Of a DNA stretch of 54,078 bases, positions 16,575-24,439 are shown in pieces. This DNA is from UBA2108 sp002713215. Lineage in GTDB: Bacteria; Bacteroidota; Bacteroidia; Flavobacteriales_G; Salibacteraceae. The notes beneath the pieces were generated by a model. It was not told the origin of the DNA, did no database searches, and saw only the letters and a program-made list of their open reading frames with translations. The stretch spans positions 1 to 54,078 of the forward strand of contig CALAPY010000067.1 of the NCBI GenBank assembly GCA_937891015.1, given 5' to 3'. Within the stretch, counting starts at the first letter, position 1, and the number at the start of each line of letters is the position of its first letter. Position numbers and translations under genes: made by a program.

Positions 16575-17797
16575 GAATAGCCTCCTATTCTTTGCTATTA
16601 TCTCTGATTCTTTCAATTGTAATTTTTATAACTGTTAACTCTTCGATTGTAGAATCATTATTATTCAGGAAGTCAATAATTCAATATAGGGAAGTAATCA
16701 ACCATAGCCTCAATAGTATTTCCGGTGTGTACTTGTCTTTAGAAACCAATTTAGTGGAACAAGAATCCATTGATTTACAAATAATTCCAAATGGAAATGA
16801 TTCCGTTAGAGTATTAATGCAAAAATGGGGCGTATTTGATCTGGTGACCAGCTATGCCATCAAAAATGGAAGAGTGATGGCAAAAAAAACGGCAATGATT
16901 GGCAGCGAACCTAATAATTCAAAATGTCTGATTCTTTCCAATTCTAACCGACCATTAGCCTTAAGTGGTAAAACCACAATTCAGGGTGATTGTGTGCTGC
17001 CTAAACTTGGAGTAAAACGAGCCTATATTGAGGGGCAAAATTTTCAGGGAAAGCAACTCATTGAAGGCAACATTACTTACAATACCCTCTCAAACGTTCC
17101 TTCTACTTACAAGATTAAGTACCGCAATGCCTTTAATGGAAACTTTGAAAATTCGGGCTCTATCATCTACTATTCTTCCGAAGTTGACAGCTTAATTAAT
17201 CCTTTTTCCCATCCAAGAATAATCCTGCTTTGTGAGAACGAAACAACCATTACCGGTTATTACAAAGGCAACATAATTATATACTCCAATGAGACGTTAA
17301 ACATTAATGCAACCAGTAAATTAACTGATGTACAAGTTATAGCAGGCAGTATTCATATTAAATCTGCCGGTAATTGTTCGGGGCAGTTTTTCGCAAAAGA
17401 AATTATTGAATGCTCCAATTCACAGTTGGTTTACCCAAGCATCCTTGCTTTGAATGAAGCTAGTAATGAATCCAACGATAATGGAATTTTTATATCAAAC
17501 TCAACGATCGATGGTGGTGTGTATTTGGAAACTGCCATAATCCATAAAAAAAAGAAACCAGGTATAACTGTTAAAGATAATTCTATAGTCAGGGGGCAAC
17601 TTGTTTCAAATTCCTGGGTTGATCTAAGGGGAAAGGTCATCGGACAGGTAATAACCAATTATTTCTTTCTTAAAACAGCTTCTTCGGTCTACGAAAATCA
17701 TCTTTTGGAGGCCAGTATTACCAATCGGGATTTTCCCAAGTCGTTTCCGCTATATGCTCAAACTGGAAAAAAAACAATTGCCAAATGGGTCGACTAA
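16571..17797 (+). CDS. Membrane-anchored beta-rich protein of the pseudopilin operon
   Basis: I do not recognise a named family for this 408-residue protein. A single N-terminal hydrophobic helix (about 5-30) is followed by a helical stretch and then a beta-rich region from about residue 110, with short repeats of small polar and hydrophobic residues (ISNSTIDGGVYLET, VKDNSIVRGQLVSNSWVDLRGKVIGQV) like a polymer-forming/bactofilin or beta-solenoid fold. The N-terminus lacks the GFxxxE prepilin signal. Its place directly before two pilin-like genes, overlapping both neighbours, suggests a PilX/GspK-like accessory subunit or a structural partner of the pseudopilus; this is inference. Confidence 0.6.
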   Translation: MRIASYSLLLSLILSIVIFITVNSSIVESLLFRKSIIQYREVINHSLNSISGVYLSLETNLVEQESIDLQIIPNGNDSVRVLMQKWGVFDLVTSYAIKNGRVMAKKTAMIGSEPNNSKCLILSNSNRPLALSGKTTIQGDCVLPKLGVKRAYIEGQNFQGKQLIEGNITYNTLSNVPSTYKIKYRNAFNGNFENSGSIIYYSSEVDSLINPFSHPRIILLCENETTITGYYKGNIIIYSNETLNINATSKLTDVQVIAGSIHIKSAGNCSGQFFAKEIIECSNSQLVYPSILALNEASNESNDNGIFISNSTIDGGVYLETAIIHKKKKPGITVKDNSIVRGQLVSNSWVDLRGKVIGQVITNYFFLKTASSVYENHLLEASITNRDFPKSFPLYAQTGKKTIAKWVD

Positions 17798-18087
17798 AAT
17801 GCAAAAGAATAACATCGTCTACTCTGGTAGAAAATTTAATTGCCTTAGTAATTATCAGTTTTTGTCTAAGTGTTGCCTTGCTGGTTACTTCAAATTTGAT
17901 CAGAGATTTAAACCAGAATGAATTTGACCAGTGGCTCATACAGGTTCGCCAAATATCAGGAAATGATGAGCAAAACATGCATCGTCAAAATATACCTGGT
18001 ACTGAACTGGAATTGGTATATCCGCTAGCGTCCTTAAATGACACTACCGGGTTTGTTATAAAAAAAATTGTAAGGCATGAAGAGTAG
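17785..18087 (+). CDS. Pseudopilin-like protein with noncanonical cleavage site
   Basis: A short 100-residue protein with a basic leader (MGRLKCKR) followed by ITSSTLVENLIALVIISFCL. The Glu at what would be position +5 and the long hydrophobic helix match the type IV pilin N-methylation segment, but the residue before cleavage would be Ser rather than Gly. It may be an atypical minor pilin, or processed poorly. It overlaps the genes on both sides (13 and 11 nt). Confidence 0.65.
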   Translation: MGRLKCKRITSSTLVENLIALVIISFCLSVALLVTSNLIRDLNQNEFDQWLIQVRQISGNDEQNMHRQNIPGTELELVYPLASLNDTTGFVIKKIVRHEE

Positions 18088-18508
18088 ATTACCCGGTTTT
18101 ACTATTATGGAACTTGTGGTAGCCATGGCCATTGGTGCTACTGTATTGATGCTCGCTTATGGAGGTTTCCAGATTCTTGCTAAAACCAGCTCCAGGGTAA
18201 GTTCGCTCAGAAATTCCCAATTAATTGCAGAAAATGCAATATCAAGAATCTACTCGGACTTCTACTCTTCTGAGGAAATCAAACTTCTGAATAATGAAAT
18301 ACTATTCCTGGATCAACATCAAATAACCAGCTACAAGGATTTTGGCTCTGGAGTAATTCGAATACAGCAAAATGTAAGGGATACTTTTCCTGCTTTAAAA
18401 ATTTCTTTGAACAACAATGATTTAATTATAAACTATGGAGACCAGGATCCAATTGTATTGCAATGGCCTGCGTCTGCCTTTTCCAATCTACCACCCATTG
18501 AAAATTGA
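18077..18508 (+). CDS. Type IV pilin/pseudopilin (GspJ/PilW-like)
   Basis: This 143-residue protein has a canonical prepilin signal: short basic leader MKSRLPG, then FTIMELVVAMAIGATVLML with Phe at +1 and Glu at +5, followed by an amphipathic helix and a beta-rich C-terminal domain. It would be cut by a prepilin peptidase and assembled into an inner-membrane-based pilus or pseudopilus. It starts inside the previous gene's end and overlaps the GspF-like gene behind it. Confidence 0.85.
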   Translation: MKSRLPGFTIMELVVAMAIGATVLMLAYGGFQILAKTSSRVSSLRNSQLIAENAISRIYSDFYSSEEIKLLNNEILFLDQHQITSYKDFGSGVIRIQQNVRDTFPALKISLNNNDLIINYGDQDPIVLQWPASAFSNLPPIEN

Positions 18509-19625
18509 GTTAGAAAAAATATCAGATAAACCGGTAGATTCTGAGATTTCTATTGATGCTGTAATTAAAAAGCTTGCATTTAATTCCAAGAAAAAATCAG
18601 TTGGAATTAAAGTAAGGCAACAATTCTACGCCGATTTATATCTATTGCTAAATTCAGGACTGGATTTACGCTACTCCCTTAAACTCATCTGGCAAGATGA
18701 AAAAAAGGAGTCAACCCAAGAAAAACTAAAAACCATATCTCAATCAGTAGTTCAGGGCAAAAGTTTATCCGGTGCATTAAAAAACACCTTGAATATTGAT
18801 GACTTTGAATATTTCAGCTTAAAAATAGGTGAGGAAACAGGTAGAATTTCTGAGATCCTAAAACAACTGTCTGATTATTTTGATTCGAGAATTCAGCAAC
18901 GGCGTCAAATTATTAGTGCTCTCTCCTACCCTGTTATTGTATTGGTTACCGCCATTGGGGCTGTTGTATTTATGCTTCAAGTCGTGGTTCCCTTGTTTCA
19001 AGACGTTTTCCAGCGATTTGGAAAGGATTTACCCGAACTAACCTTATTGGTTATCTCCGCCTCAGATTCTCTCTCTGCACTCGCCCCCTATATGTTGCTC
19101 TTTGTCGCTATGGTAATCGTTTTGTTTCCTTTTATCCGTAAAACCAGGTACTATTCCATGGTCTATGCCCGAATTTTGAGACGTATACCCATTTTCGGAA
19201 AAATTGTAACCAAAATGTATCTGCTTCAATTTGTTTCTTCATTGGAGTTGATGTTGTCCAGCAATACCAATCTTGTAAGGGCCATTGATTTGTGTCATCA
19301 AATGACAACCTTTTACCCACTCAAAGAGGCAATATCTCAGGTAAAAGCAGATTTAGTTAATGGTATTTCCCTTTCCAAAAGCTTTTCGCAATTCAATCTT
19401 TTCGATTCCCGTTTCCTTACGCTTATAAAGGTAGGCGAAGAAGTCAATCAATTGCCTGACACCCTTTCCAAACTCAGGGTGCAATATGAAAAAGATATCG
19501 ACCTCTTTAGCAAAACAGTTGGTAGTATTCTGGAACCTGCTATCATTCTCTTTATCGGTTTCTTTGTAGGTACCATTATAGTTGCAATGTACTTGCCAAT
19601 GTTTGAGTTGAGTACGTTGTTTTAG
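18498..19625 (+). CDS. GspF/PilC-like inner-membrane platform protein
   Basis: The protein has two T2SF domains (about 65-190 and 265-370) separated by membrane segments, with the family patterns GETGRISEILKQLSDYFD near residue 110 and VGEEVNQLPDTLSKL near residue 315. GspF/PilC proteins form the platform on which pilins are extracted and assembled. The TTG at 18498 (LKIELEKIS...) is chosen as the start; an in-frame ATG at 18435 would put 74 nt inside the pilin gene and add 21 unlikely residues. No assembly ATPase (GspE/PilB) or secretin gene is present in the window, so these must be encoded elsewhere if the machine is complete. Confidence 0.87.
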   Translation: MKIELEKISDKPVDSEISIDAVIKKLAFNSKKKSVGIKVRQQFYADLYLLLNSGLDLRYSLKLIWQDEKKESTQEKLKTISQSVVQGKSLSGALKNTLNIDDFEYFSLKIGEETGRISEILKQLSDYFDSRIQQRRQIISALSYPVIVLVTAIGAVVFMLQVVVPLFQDVFQRFGKDLPELTLLVISASDSLSALAPYMLLFVAMVIVLFPFIRKTRYYSMVYARILRRIPIFGKIVTKMYLLQFVSSLELMLSSNTNLVRAIDLCHQMTTFYPLKEAISQVKADLVNGISLSKSFSQFNLFDSRFLTLIKVGEEVNQLPDTLSKLRVQYEKDIDLFSKTVGSILEPAIILFIGFFVGTIIVAMYLPMFELSTLF

Positions 19626-19826
19626 GTTTTTTGCTATCTAAAAGCACAACTGATTAACAAAGTCAAGGGTCGAAATTCGATTTTATAAGGGTAAACACTA
19701 AAGTAATCCATTTGAGCCAGTAAAAAAGCCACCTGAAATTTCAAAATCTGGATCAAAATCATAATTCAACACTTCTATTATCCAGTCATACAAAGGGATT
19801 TCTTCCAACTTATAAATTAAAATAAA

Positions 19827-19846
19827 TCTACGTGTGAACACTTAGA
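19827..19846 (+). promoter_or_regulatory. Shared palindromic operator, copy 3
   Basis: TCTACGTGTGAACACTTAGA has one mismatch between its arms. The left half equals that of copy 2 and the right half equals that of copy 1. The centre lies 33 bp upstream of the -7-like box at 19866. The rest of the 280-nt gap between the GspF-like gene and the next operon shows no gene. Confidence 0.7.
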
Positions 19847-19865
19847 AGAATCTGAAAAGAAGTCC

Positions 19866-19873
19866 TGAATTTG
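19866..19873 (+). promoter_or_regulatory. Imperfect -7 box of the Rhs operon
   Basis: TGAATTTG differs from TAnnTTTG at one base and starts the 25.7-kb gene chain that ends at 45608. Confidence 0.4.
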
Positions 19874-19905
19874 GTCAAGTATTTAAAACAATAAAGCAAA
19901 TAGGT

Positions 19906-20364
19906 ATGAAAATCTTGCGAAATTTTATGATAGCATTAGCAGTAATTGCAACCCCAATGTGCCTTAGTGCACAAACCGTTGATTCTATTTCTGATGTTAA
20001 GATACTAATTAAACCATTGACCCAAAAAATAGATACCAGTTCGAAAAAAAAGACAACCAATCCATTTGCCAAATGGAAATCCACAGACTCCGTTGATGTC
20101 ACTCTGTTGCTTAAACTTACTACACTTATAAATGTGGACAGCCTATTCATCCAGGTGGGAAAATCCAAAGGCTCTAAATCCATTGCGGATTTAAAATTAA
20201 AATTCGACGATACAGGTAATTCTGTCTATCAACGAACCGGGCACTGTGTTAGAATACACGTAGGTCAAACAACTTTTAAAAAGGCCTACTTCGCAAAAGC
20301 CCACTTTTCCTACATAGGCGGCAAGTCATCTCCTAAGACAGAATCAAAAATAAAATTCAAATGA
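19906..20364 (+). CDS. Secreted protein of unknown function, first gene of the Rhs operon
   Basis: The 152-residue protein has a signal peptide (KILRNFMIALAVIATPMCLSAQ) and no domain that I recognise. A Ser/Thr/Lys-rich stretch follows, then beta-type strands (VDVTLLLKLTTLINVDSLFIQVG, HCVRIHVGQTTFKKAYFAKA). The same position in an Rhs operon is occupied by another small secreted protein at 29891, and both may be structural partners of the large proteins. It overlaps the following gene by 4 nt. Confidence 0.65.
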   Translation: MKILRNFMIALAVIATPMCLSAQTVDSISDVKILIKPLTQKIDTSSKKKTTNPFAKWKSTDSVDVTLLLKLTTLINVDSLFIQVGKSKGSKSIADLKLKFDDTGNSVYQRTGHCVRIHVGQTTFKKAYFAKAHFSYIGGKSSPKTESKIKFK

Positions 20365-23291
20365 GAGCAGTCTTCCATCGCATACTAAATGTCTTTGCCG
20401 TCTGTATGGTACTAGTACCATTCAAGAGTGCACACGCATTTCAACTCATAAGTGAATACGATAAAAATGTAACCCTCAATGGCACTAGAATTGAAAACCT
20501 AAACCAGTTAGTATCATTTCCCAATTCAGGTATTGTTTCAAAGAATATACTTAAAGCCGATCAGATGGGAGACATTCAGTTTACCACGCCGGTTGAAGAG
20601 CAAAATATTAAAGTAGTTGGGTTTACAACTTCGCAGTCTAGTACTCTGACCCTGGCCAGTATTGAATTTGCATTTTATATCGACGATCAAAATGCATATG
20701 TATATGAATCAGGGACTTTGATTGGGTCAATGGGAACACATTTAGCAGCCAATGCATACAAAATTGTGAGAACTGATGCCGGAGATATTGAATATTATAT
20801 TGACGGTTTAATTGTCCATACTTCAACTACTACTAATAGTAGTGACCTTTTTGCAAAGCTAATTTTTGAAGATGCCTCACTGGCAGAACAATCTAGCATT
20901 ATCGAATTACAATTATCTTTTCTTCCTTCATATGATCTTACTATAGATCAAACTTCCAGTTCTACCTATACCATAACAGGTAGTACAAATAGGAATACAG
21001 ATAATACTGCAAGTCAAACCTGGGGTGAATCAGGTGCAATATTTAAAAATCTGGTTGATACAGGAGATAGTGGTGTAGTCGTATTCAATGCCGTATCTGC
21101 ATCCAACCAATCCGTTGCATTCGGCTTAGTATCAAGTGGATACGACTACCATTACAACACTATTCACTACGGTTTTTTTGTTGATGGCAACGGCAACCTG
21201 GATGTAATGGAAGATGGAACTTCTCAATATGTGTATGGTAGTTTCAATAATTCTGACCTTATAAAGATTCGTATAAATGATGCTTCAATAGTCGAATACT
21301 ATGTAAACGAAGCACTAATTTATACAAGCCTAAGCCCCATTACGGCTAAACATTATGTGGGAACAGCCTTTTATGACAGCCCAACAGAAGTAAGTAACAT
21401 GTATACGAGTTTTGTACCTGAAGTAGGTTACATGGCCCACACAGGCTCATATTACCTGGGAGGGACTTCCAGTGATTACCAATCCTTGGGTGAAATTGAG
21501 ACTTCTTTGGAAGACAAAGAAATCACAACCAATGTGATCTATTACGTCGGAGAAGGTATATACACAGGTAATGCAGAACTCAGTTCACCATCTCTTAAAG
21601 CAACGGCCGGCAATATTTCATTTATAGGCAAGGGAAGTGAACTAAGCGTTCTTTCATCATCAGATGAGGTCCTATCAATAGAAGACGTTCAGGTCGTAAA
21701 CTTAATCAACCTTAAGTTGCAGACGTCACTAACCGATGGAATTTGCGCCTCTTTCAAAAATTTGGAGAAACTCAATATTATTAATTGTGAAATAAGTAAT
21801 GCAGGAAACGGTACATCTCTTCAACTTGAGCACATAGAAGAAGTCAATATAATGCAATGTCGGTTTACCGGAAGTGAATTTGGTTTATTGACATCTTACA
21901 TTGACGAGATTAGAATAAATAATAGTGAGTTTGCTGTGGATGAGCAAGCCATATCTTCATTACACGCTAAATCGGTTCATTTGATAGGTAATGCTTTTGA
22001 TAATACCAGTGCCACTAGCGATTGCCTGCATTTTGACGGAGTAAAAGACGGGTGTTATATTGACGCTAATGAAATATCTGGTGAAAGCGATGCCTCTATT
22101 GGGTTAACGAAGTATGCCGGAACAATAAAAATACTGAACAACCACATTGAAGACAAAGGCCAGGGAATAAACTTTAGAAATGTACTGGCGGAAAATGACG
22201 AAGTCCCAATAATGGATATTGTCATTGTATCTAATTATGTAAAAACTGATAACTCTTCCTTAATTTTTTCGGAGAGCAGCTCATCTTATGGTGACTATGC
22301 AGGTTCTGCAAAATGCCAAATAGGAAAAAACACGTTTAAATCCGTTAACGAAGATGGTCTCAAAGCGGCTGATTTGCCTTTTAAAATTCTTCAGGTATTA
22401 AACAACGAAATTGTTTCAAAAAAAATAGGTATTGAAGTTTTGCGAATTCCGGAAATAGACCAGCAAATAACCCCCGTGATATCCATAGGAGGGAATCTAG
22501 TTGCATCTGAATTGGAAGCATTGGAACTCGGAGAACTTGATGGCAAAGTGCAGATTTTCTCCAATACGTTGGTTAGCAAAACGCCTGACTACTGCAGCAA
22601 AATTGAAAACTGCGATGATGTTGAATTGAGCCTTAACGTAGTGGTGAACGAAAATGAGACTTCGACGGCTAAGGTTATATACTATAACCAAATTCCAAAT
22701 TCCTATTCGTCAAGCAATAACGATTATTATCCGTTTTCCCAAAACACGGACATTTCAAACCTTTCAAATAATATGGTTTTAGGGAATGATCAAACGGTAG
22801 ATCCAAGGTTTATGGGAAATGAATATGAAGTAGATGTTGATGATTTAAAGTACTACTATTCATTAGCCTATTGTAGCGCATTATTAAATGTCACCCCGAA
22901 GCAGCGTTCCAACCTTACCTATGATGATCTCAATGGAAAGCTGCGACCAGAATGCCTGGACATGGGTGCTATTGAAATTCCCAATGGCCCATATGATGGC
23001 CTTCAAATAAAATTCGAATTAAACCATGATTTTTCTTTTACACCAGATGCTCAGAGTGGCCCTAGTTCATTTAAAATTACTGGATTGAATGCCTATACCA
23101 CCGTAAAGACGGAAGTTTTTAAAACCGATGCATTTGGTGCAGATATTAAAATATTTGAATCTACCAGTCCTACAACCTACTGGACTGGAATAGACGATAA
23201 CACAGGATCGTTGGTAGCTCCAGGGTCCTATAAATTCACAATAACATTAGATAACGAAAAAATTGGAGGATATGTATTTGTTCAGAAATAA
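20361..23291 (+). CDS. Secreted beta-helix protein with two N-terminal beta-sandwich domains
   Basis: This 976-residue protein has a signal peptide (residues 1-26), two tandem similar beta-sandwich domains (about 30-195 and 197-355; both with YYIDG/YYVNEALIYTS-type strands), a right-handed parallel beta-helix region (about 390-880, with repeating NNxI/GNxF turns such as VHLIGNAFDNTS) and a C-terminal domain of about 75 residues. That end (TEVFKTDAFGADIKIFEST, YWTGIDDNTGSLVAPGSYKFTI, GGYVFVQK) resembles gliding-type sorting domains, so export by the type IX system is possible but not certain. Beta-helix proteins of this form commonly bind polysaccharide. It is followed by the OmpH-like gene, with overlap. 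Confidence 0.75.
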   Translation: MRAVFHRILNVFAVCMVLVPFKSAHAFQLISEYDKNVTLNGTRIENLNQLVSFPNSGIVSKNILKADQMGDIQFTTPVEEQNIKVVGFTTSQSSTLTLASIEFAFYIDDQNAYVYESGTLIGSMGTHLAANAYKIVRTDAGDIEYYIDGLIVHTSTTTNSSDLFAKLIFEDASLAEQSSIIELQLSFLPSYDLTIDQTSSSTYTITGSTNRNTDNTASQTWGESGAIFKNLVDTGDSGVVVFNAVSASNQSVAFGLVSSGYDYHYNTIHYGFFVDGNGNLDVMEDGTSQYVYGSFNNSDLIKIRINDASIVEYYVNEALIYTSLSPITAKHYVGTAFYDSPTEVSNMYTSFVPEVGYMAHTGSYYLGGTSSDYQSLGEIETSLEDKEITTNVIYYVGEGIYTGNAELSSPSLKATAGNISFIGKGSELSVLSSSDEVLSIEDVQVVNLINLKLQTSLTDGICASFKNLEKLNIINCEISNAGNGTSLQLEHIEEVNIMQCRFTGSEFGLLTSYIDEIRINNSEFAVDEQAISSLHAKSVHLIGNAFDNTSATSDCLHFDGVKDGCYIDANEISGESDASIGLTKYAGTIKILNNHIEDKGQGINFRNVLAENDEVPIMDIVIVSNYVKTDNSSLIFSESSSSYGDYAGSAKCQIGKNTFKSVNEDGLKAADLPFKILQVLNNEIVSKKIGIEVLRIPEIDQQITPVISIGGNLVASELEALELGELDGKVQIFSNTLVSKTPDYCSKIENCDDVELSLNVVVNENETSTAKVIYYNQIPNSYSSSNNDYYPFSQNTDISNLSNNMVLGNDQTVDPRFMGNEYEVDVDDLKYYYSLAYCSALLNVTPKQRSNLTYDDLNGKLRPECLDMGAIEIPNGPYDGLQIKFELNHDFSFTPDAQSGPSSFKITGLNAYTTVKTEVFKTDAFGADIKIFESTSPTTYWTGIDDNTGSLVAPGSYKFTITLDNEKIGGYVFVQK

Positions 23292-23820
23292 TAGAATATG
23301 GTTAGGCTTAACGAGTCTTTTTGCGATCTCAACCCTATACCTATTTATGACCAGCGCAGTTATAAATAATACCAAGAAAATTGGAATTATTGATAATGAG
23401 CTGGTACTCCAGAATTACAAAGGAGTGATTGAGAACAGTAAGATTCTTGAAACCAAGAAAAACCGGTTACTTGGTGAATTACAATCATACAGAGTCGAAA
23501 TTCAGGATCATGTCAAACAAATCGAACAAGAATCGGATCAGGCCAGGAAAGAAAAACTGATTAAGGTTTTTCAGCTCAAAAACAAGGATTACGAGAAAAG
23601 AAAATCTCAGGTTGAACAAGAAATTCAGGCTGAAGATCAGCGACTTACCAAGGAAGTGCTGAATCAAATCGATGCGTATTTACATGAATACGCAGAAAAA
23701 AATCAATTTGATCTCGTATATGGAGTAACCAATTCCGGAAACCTGCTGTTTGCAAAAAAGGAATATGATATAACCAAAGACTTAATTATTGGATTAAATA
23801 AAAGATATGATGGTGAGTAA
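23272..23820 (+). CDS. OmpH/Skp-like periplasmic chaperone, operon-specific copy
   Basis: The 182-residue protein has an N-terminal hydrophobic segment (about 8-28), then the OmpH opening IGIIDNELVLQNYKG, a long charged coiled-coil (about 50-140) and the closing strand FDLVYGVTNSGNLLFAKKEYDIT. Skp proteins hold unfolded outer-membrane proteins in the periplasm. The start ATG at 23272 follows GGAGGA directly, and an in-frame TTG at 23263 is less likely. The segment looks like an uncleaved anchor. A copy inside an Rhs operon suggests a dedicated chaperone for the giant secreted products. Confidence 0.82.
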   Translation: MYLFRNNRIWLGLTSLFAISTLYLFMTSAVINNTKKIGIIDNELVLQNYKGVIENSKILETKKNRLLGELQSYRVEIQDHVKQIEQESDQARKEKLIKVFQLKNKDYEKRKSQVEQEIQAEDQRLTKEVLNQIDAYLHEYAEKNQFDLVYGVTNSGNLLFAKKEYDITKDLIIGLNKRYDGE

Positions 23821-24439
23821 GAAACTCCTTCTAATAGTGATCGTCTTTTTAGGGATATCCTGCTCAAACCAACCTAAAAATGTAAGCCAGTTTATTCAAC
23901 TTTTCGAGAGTGTTAATAGTCTCCTGATCAGCAGAACAATTGGCCCCGCATTAATTGAGGTGAAATTTGTTCCTACGGAATTGCAAGTAGCGCAAGAAAT
24001 ATTTCGACAAAATTTAGCCCCGACAAAAGAAGTATACAACCAACTTAACGCTGCCTATGAAAATACAGGGACTTTCATTTTCTCAATGTCATCTATTGAA
24101 GAGAATAATTTTAAACGTGACCTCATAGAGCAATCATCTGGAAGCCTGCATGAATACTCAAAAAACCTAAGAAAAGCCACTTACGACCTGGAAAGCTCTT
24201 TTCGGCTTATAACTCCAAATGACACCATTCATCCATCCATTGTTCAACACATCCCAAATCATAGGGTTACTTCAAAATATACCTATGCAATTAGTTTTCC
24301 AATCGATCAGCAAATCAACAAGGATGAATTAACCCTTGAGTACTACGATGAGTTTTTCCAACTGGGTGTCCAGCGATTCAAATTTAAATTAACACAAAAC
24401 GATATTCCCAAATTCCCCTTTAGCGATGAGAATAATTAG
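23807..24439 (+). CDS. Lipoprotein of unknown function
   Basis: This 210-residue protein has a lipoprotein signal ending in the lipobox GISC near residue 19. The mature part is mainly helical at first (QFIQLFESVNSLLISR, ..EIFRQNLAPTKEVYNQLNAAYENTG) and ends in beta strands. I do not recognise the family. It overlaps the OmpH-like gene by 14 nt and the next giant gene by 14 nt, which ties it to the system, perhaps as an outer- or inner-membrane anchor. Confidence 0.65.
   Translation: MMVSKKLLLIVIVFLGISCSNQPKNVSQFIQLFESVNSLLISRTIGPALIEVKFVPTELQVAQEIFRQNLAPTKEVYNQLNAAYENTGTFIFSMSSIEENNFKRDLIEQSSGSLHEYSKNLRKATYDLESSFRLITPNDTIHPSIVQHIPNHRVTSKYTYAISFPIDQQINKDELTLEYYDEFFQLGVQRFKFKLTQNDIPKFPFSDENN

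Noticed and set aside
18435..18497. Upstream ATG for the GspF-like gene
   Set aside because: It would put 74 nt inside the pilin gene and add 21 residues not typical of the family; the TTG at 18498 gives the usual length.
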